Source of the DNA: Planctomycetota bacterium
Lineage (GTDB): Bacteria; Planctomycetota; Planctomycetia; Pirellulales; Pirellulaceae
DNA: 38,835 nucleotides
Reading direction: 5' to 3'
Assembly: GCA_029259935.1 (NCBI GenBank)
Contig: JAJDEH010000324.1
Span: 1-38,835 of the forward strand
Below are positions 35,976 to 38,835 of this stretch, one piece after another. The position numbers were made by a program, and so were the translations under genes. Below the pieces are notes generated by a model, which was not told where the DNA came from, made no database searches, and saw nothing but the letters and a program-made list of their open reading frames with translations. Within the stretch, counting starts at the first letter, position 1. Each line of letters starts with the position of its first letter.

Positions 35976-36698
35976 ATGAAAAATGTCATGCCAGCTTTTT
36001 TGATTGGAATGTTTTTGTTTGGGACCACTGCCTCGGCCAGCGGTGAAGAAACGGTCAAGCCAAAACTGACCGTGGTGCTGGACGTGGAAAAAGTCTTCAG
36101 CAATTACAAACAGCTAGATAACCGACTGGCGGAGTTGCTGGATGAGGCCGAGCAATATGCCGCGAGTGTTGCCAAGAAGAGGAAATGCCTCGCCGCCAAG
36201 CGTAACGAACTCAAGACCTATAAAGTTGGAACAGCCGAATATATGGAGCTCGGTAGAAAACTTGCGAGGGACAAAGGAGCACTTAACGGGGAAGCCAAGT
36301 TTCAACGTGGCGTATTTCGCCAAAGAGAGGCACAACTGTATCTTCGTGCGTATTCCGAAATCCAAAAAGAAGTAGAATCGTTTGCCGCTGACTATGACAT
36401 CACGCTCGTCGAGAACTTCTCTACCAGGTCGATTGAAGAGGACGATGTGGAAGATTTTGAATTGGCAATCAAGAATCCCGTGGTCTTCCACAAGAATCTC
36501 GACATTACCAGCGCCATCATTGAGGCGGTTAACAAGAAAGAAGGCCTCCCTACCGAAAAGTCAATCAATTACAATCGGCCCATTGAAGAACTGCGGGCAA
36601 CAGGATTGCGTTTCCCATTCTATCCGCGCCAAGAAATCTGGGACTCAAATCTGAATGAATTGCCCGGGTATGGATCCGGCATCCTATGGAACCGTTAA
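35976..36698 (+). CDS. OmpH/Skp-like exported protein, copy 2
   Basis: 240 residues from the ATG at 35976, preceded by AAGGGA. It is a paralogue of the gene at 34879, made by tandem duplication together with the decayed queF. The signal peptide (about 1-23, SASGEE end), coiled coil and closing block (DITLVENFSTRSIEEDD, then NLDITSAIIEAVNKK) align through most of the length at roughly 60 percent by eye, and RPIEELRATGLRFPFY is identical in both. The Lys/His-rich spacer after the signal is shorter here, and the extreme C-terminus differs. Both copies are intact, so both are probably used. It converges on the membrane protein gene with 46 bp between stops. Confidence 0.85.
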   Translation: MKNVMPAFLIGMFLFGTTASASGEETVKPKLTVVLDVEKVFSNYKQLDNRLAELLDEAEQYAASVAKKRKCLAAKRNELKTYKVGTAEYMELGRKLARDKGALNGEAKFQRGVFRQREAQLYLRAYSEIQKEVESFAADYDITLVENFSTRSIEEDDVEDFELAIKNPVVFHKNLDITSAIIEAVNKKEGLPTEKSINYNRPIEELRATGLRFPFYPRQEIWDSNLNELPGYGSGILWNR

Positions 36699-36744
36699 GT
36701 GTACTCCTTCGCTCCACGGCTCCGTGTTGACCCGCCTTGCGCCT

Positions 36745-37263
36745 CTACCATTCGGTCGGCCAAACCTTGGGGACGCGGTTGTCGTACACCAGTGGCAGGC
36801 CGCAGAATTCGGCGGTTTCCTCGCCGGATTTTTGCGCCCCTTTGAACGTGTAGTAGACGGCCAAGTCGATGTTGCCGTTTCTGCCGGCCAGCAACGTCTT
36901 GATGCGCATACGGCCCTTCAGATTCAGCCAGTGGCGAACCGTGACGTTTTGAAAATCGGCAAGCGGAATTTTCCTGATCCAGCCGTGGCCGAAGAAAGCT
37001 AACTCGTCGATCACCATGTTGGCTTCGCGGTCGATTACGGTGCGTCGTGTCAGGCCGGCAAAGGCGAGCCCAAAGCCGACACTCAGCAGAGTCATGATCC
37101 ACGCGCCGATCAGTGGATGTTTCGTCGTGCCTTCAATCACGCCGCTCATCAGCATTAACAGAATCGTCACCGGAAAGGCGATGAAAGCGACCAGCGCGAA
37201 CTTCCCGAAACAACCCGCTTCGAACGCGTAAATCAATCGGTGGCCATCGATTTTTCCGGACAT
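36745..37263 (-). CDS. Membrane protein with two helices, PH-like tail
   Basis: 172 residues from the ATG at 37263, with GGGGAA just upstream; the open frame runs on to 37851 but that part is repeat and Arg-rich sequence. Two membrane helices lie at about 22-42 and 51-72. The soluble tail (about 75-172) begins RTVIDREANMVIDELAFFGHG and continues IRKIPLADFQNVTVRHW, which fits the beta pattern of small PH-like membrane-linked domains. There is no catalytic motif. Function is unknown. Confidence 0.72.
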   Translation of the reverse strand: MSGKIDGHRLIYAFEAGCFGKFALVAFIAFPVTILLMLMSGVIEGTTKHPLIGAWIMTLLSVGFGLAFAGLTRRTVIDREANMVIDELAFFGHGWIRKIPLADFQNVTVRHWLNLKGRMRIKTLLAGRNGNIDLAVYYTFKGAQKSGEETAEFCGLPLVYDNRVPKVWPTEW

Positions 37264-37592
37264 GGAATTCCCCGCGCACAATGAGTTCCTCAATGGAAGA
37301 TTAACTCGTGGATGGCTCGGTGATTTCGATTGGCCGACGGCGGAGCCATATCCGCGAATCGATTCGCCGTTGACAGCCGGTAGAATCGAGATTAGCGGCG
37401 CAACCTGTACAGGCTTGAGGTGCGGGCGTCCCGCCTGCCGCAGCCGAGACGGCCGCACCACAAGTTGGCCGTGCCACAAATTAGCCACCATGCCAGAGGG
37501 ATACTTGGCGAAACCGCGCAATTGTCGGACACTGATGGAGAACCCGTCGCCGTCTTTGACACCGCTTGCCCAGTGAACGCCGGCATCTGCTA
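37264..37592. other. Divergent intergenic region with repeat
   Basis: About 330 bp between the divergent membrane protein genes. It contains the second REP-like repeat (37413-37463). On the minus strand a frame at about 37471-37592 reads SGVKDGDGFSISVRQLRGF and GMVANLWHG, which looks more like protein than noise, but it has no start or domain I recognise and may be a gene remnant. No clear promoter was seen. Confidence 0.45.
37413..37463. repeat. REP-like palindromic repeat, copy 2
   Basis: Inverted relative to copy 1 at 34223-34270, matching at about 46 of 50 positions by eye. The differences include changes on one arm only (GGTGCGGGCGTCCC), so the arms pair less well than in copy 1. Confidence 0.75.
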
Positions 37593-38835
37593 ATGAACCT
37601 CTCCACACTTCCGCGGTATTTGCTTGGTCAGCGAAATGCCATCTTGGCGGTCGCGGCGCATCCCCGCGCCTTCTGGATCGGCGTTGTCTTCGTGCTTTCC
37701 GCCGGACTGGCCCGCGAATACGACCAAGAGGACTTGCTACACGAACCGTGGTATCTGCTGATCCCGCTGGTCGCTTCCGTAGCCTCGTCGTTGATCTTGT
37801 ATCTGTTGCTGCGGCTGATGGCTCGAATTCGAGGTGACGAGCGGCAACCATTCGTGGCCAGCTTCCGCAGCTTTTTGAGCCTGTTTTGGATGACCGCGCC
37901 GCTGGCTTGGCTGTATGCTATTCCGACCGAGCGATTGTTTTCACCAAACCAAGCCGTGGTTGCCAACCTGATGCTTTTGGGCGTCGTGTCACTGTGGCGC
38001 GTGGTGCTGATGACGCGCATTGTTTCGGTACTGTATCAGTGCAGTTTTTGGGCGGCGCTGTCCGTGGTGATGCTGTTCGCCGACGGCGTGGCGATGGTGG
38101 TGCTGTATTTAACACCGCTGCCGGTGTTCAATTTCATGGGCGGAATTCCGCTGACTTATGGAGAAGAAGTCATCCAAAGCACGTCGTTCCTGGTCGGCTT
38201 TTTCGGAATGATCACGCTGCCGATTTGGCTGGCCGGGTCGCTGGGCGTCGGACTGTTGCGATTCTCGCGAACATTGCCGCCTTGGCGTTTGCAAAGGGAA
38301 GACGTCGAGCCACGGGCTGTCACCGTGAGCTTGATCATGTTGGTGGCAGGCAGCCTGCTGGTGTGGCCGGCGATTCTGCCTTGGACTCAACCCCCACAAC
38401 AGCGCCGGCGGCATGTCGAACAAATGCTGCACGCTGAAAGAACCGCCGACGCGCTGGCGTTCATGTCGACCGTGCAAAGAGAGAGCTTTCCTCCCAACTG
38501 GGACCCGCCGCCCAGAATCGGGTATGGGCAAAGGAAGCCGTCGCTGCTGTCGATTTTGGCGGATGGGATTACCGGCGACACCGCGCCCTGGGTCGTCGAC
38601 CTGTATTTGGAGAAGGCGATCTTTTATATGGACCAGAACGCGCCATGGATCGAGCTTCCGTTAAGCCTGGACAAGATGACGGATGGAGAACTGGACGCGA
38701 TCGTCACCTTGCTTGAATCGCGACCGAAACACGGACCGCCCTTGGCCGCTACTTTTCGCCCCCAGATCGACGACATTTGCAGGAAAGTGAAGAGCGAGTA
38801 TACGCAACTTGAATTAGACGCCCGCCGTCGCGTAC
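37593..38835 (+). CDS. Polytopic membrane protein, 3' partial
   Basis: The frame is open from the ATG at 37593 to the end of the window (414 codons), with no stop. About seven hydrophobic segments are visible: near residues 25-42, 50-76, 88-110, 125-148, 152-178, 195-222 and 245-265. After the last helix the sequence becomes soluble and charged (QQRRRHVEQMLHAERTADAL) and continues to the edge, so a cytosolic or periplasmic domain follows the membrane part. No transporter or enzyme motif is recognised. The ribosome binding site is weak. It is divergent from the two-helix membrane protein, with a REP-like repeat between. Confidence 0.85.
   Translation, partial: MNLSTLPRYLLGQRNAILAVAAHPRAFWIGVVFVLSAGLAREYDQEDLLHEPWYLLIPLVASVASSLILYLLLRLMARIRGDERQPFVASFRSFLSLFWMTAPLAWLYAIPTERLFSPNQAVVANLMLLGVVSLWRVVLMTRIVSVLYQCSFWAALSVVMLFADGVAMVVLYLTPLPVFNFMGGIPLTYGEEVIQSTSFLVGFFGMITLPIWLAGSLGVGLLRFSRTLPPWRLQREDVEPRAVTVSLIMLVAGSLLVWPAILPWTQPPQQRRRHVEQMLHAERTADALAFMSTVQRESFPPNWDPPPRIGYGQRKPSLLSILADGITGDTAPWVVDLYLEKAIFYMDQNAPWIELPLSLDKMTDGELDAIVTLLESRPKHGPPLAATFRPQIDDICRKVKSEYTQLELDARRRV

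Noticed and set aside
37264..37851. Long N-terminal extension of the two-helix membrane protein
   Set aside because: It crosses the REP-like repeat and overlaps the plus-strand membrane protein, whose frame is much more protein-like.

Overview
The window reads as a chromosomal segment of a planctomycete, most likely of the Pirellulales. This is inferred from family content. It holds a DUF1549/DUF1553 protein with CxxCH motifs coupled to a DUF1501 protein, two type I sulfatases, a Tat-exported Gfo/Idh/MocA oxidoreductase, an OmpH-like pair of the planctomycete type, a Ser/Thr kinase and many exported proteins of unknown function. I see no tRNA, rRNA, CRISPR array, prophage or intact insertion sequence. 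The layout is mostly single genes or short pairs, with repeat-rich gaps between some of them.

Layout. 1-1596: 3' part of a Gly-rich, helical-repeat protein ending at a clear terminator. 1694-6102 (minus): exported sulfatase, HEAT-repeat protein and a D-2-hydroxyacid dehydrogenase whose GTG start lies in an array of 14-bp repeats. 6191-7043: non-coding. 7044-8839 (minus): PDZ protein and a membrane-anchored LRR-like protein. 8840-10389: no intact gene, but a ~270-bp imperfect palindrome, other repeats and a likely rhomboid N-domain remnant. 10390-14628: alpha-2-macroglobulin. 14656-18022 (minus): CocE/NonD hydrolase and an ARPP-1-like lipoprotein. 18322-22973: DUF1549/DUF1553 plus DUF1501 pair. 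23032-24988 (minus): kinase with a degenerate receiver domain and a small charged helical protein. 25330-27168: exported protein of unknown function. 27217-29421 (minus): RecQ. 29609-34138: oxidoreductase, RluA-type pseudouridine synthase, thioredoxin-fold lipoprotein and a sulfatase without a signal peptide. 34356-36698: queF, an OmpH-like gene, a decayed second queF and a second OmpH-like gene. 36745-37263 (minus): two-helix membrane protein. 37593 to the end: a polytopic membrane protein that leaves the window.

How the genes may work together. The sulfatases, DUF1549/DUF1501 pair, oxidoreductase and hydrolase fit the planctomycete lifestyle of breaking down sulfated and other complex polysaccharides. 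The macroglobulin, PDZ protein, OmpH-like pair and thioredoxin lipoprotein are envelope functions. No single operon dominates. The clearest evolutionary event is the tandem duplication of a queF-ompH unit, in which the second queF has lost its catalytic core through an in-frame deletion and gained a nonsense codon while both OmpH-like copies stay open.

I did not find a clear new multi-gene defence or metabolic system. The best leads are the queF-ompH duplication, the kinase fused to a receiver-like domain without phosphorylation residues, the mini-ORF repeat array at the dehydrogenase start, and the large palindromic repeat.
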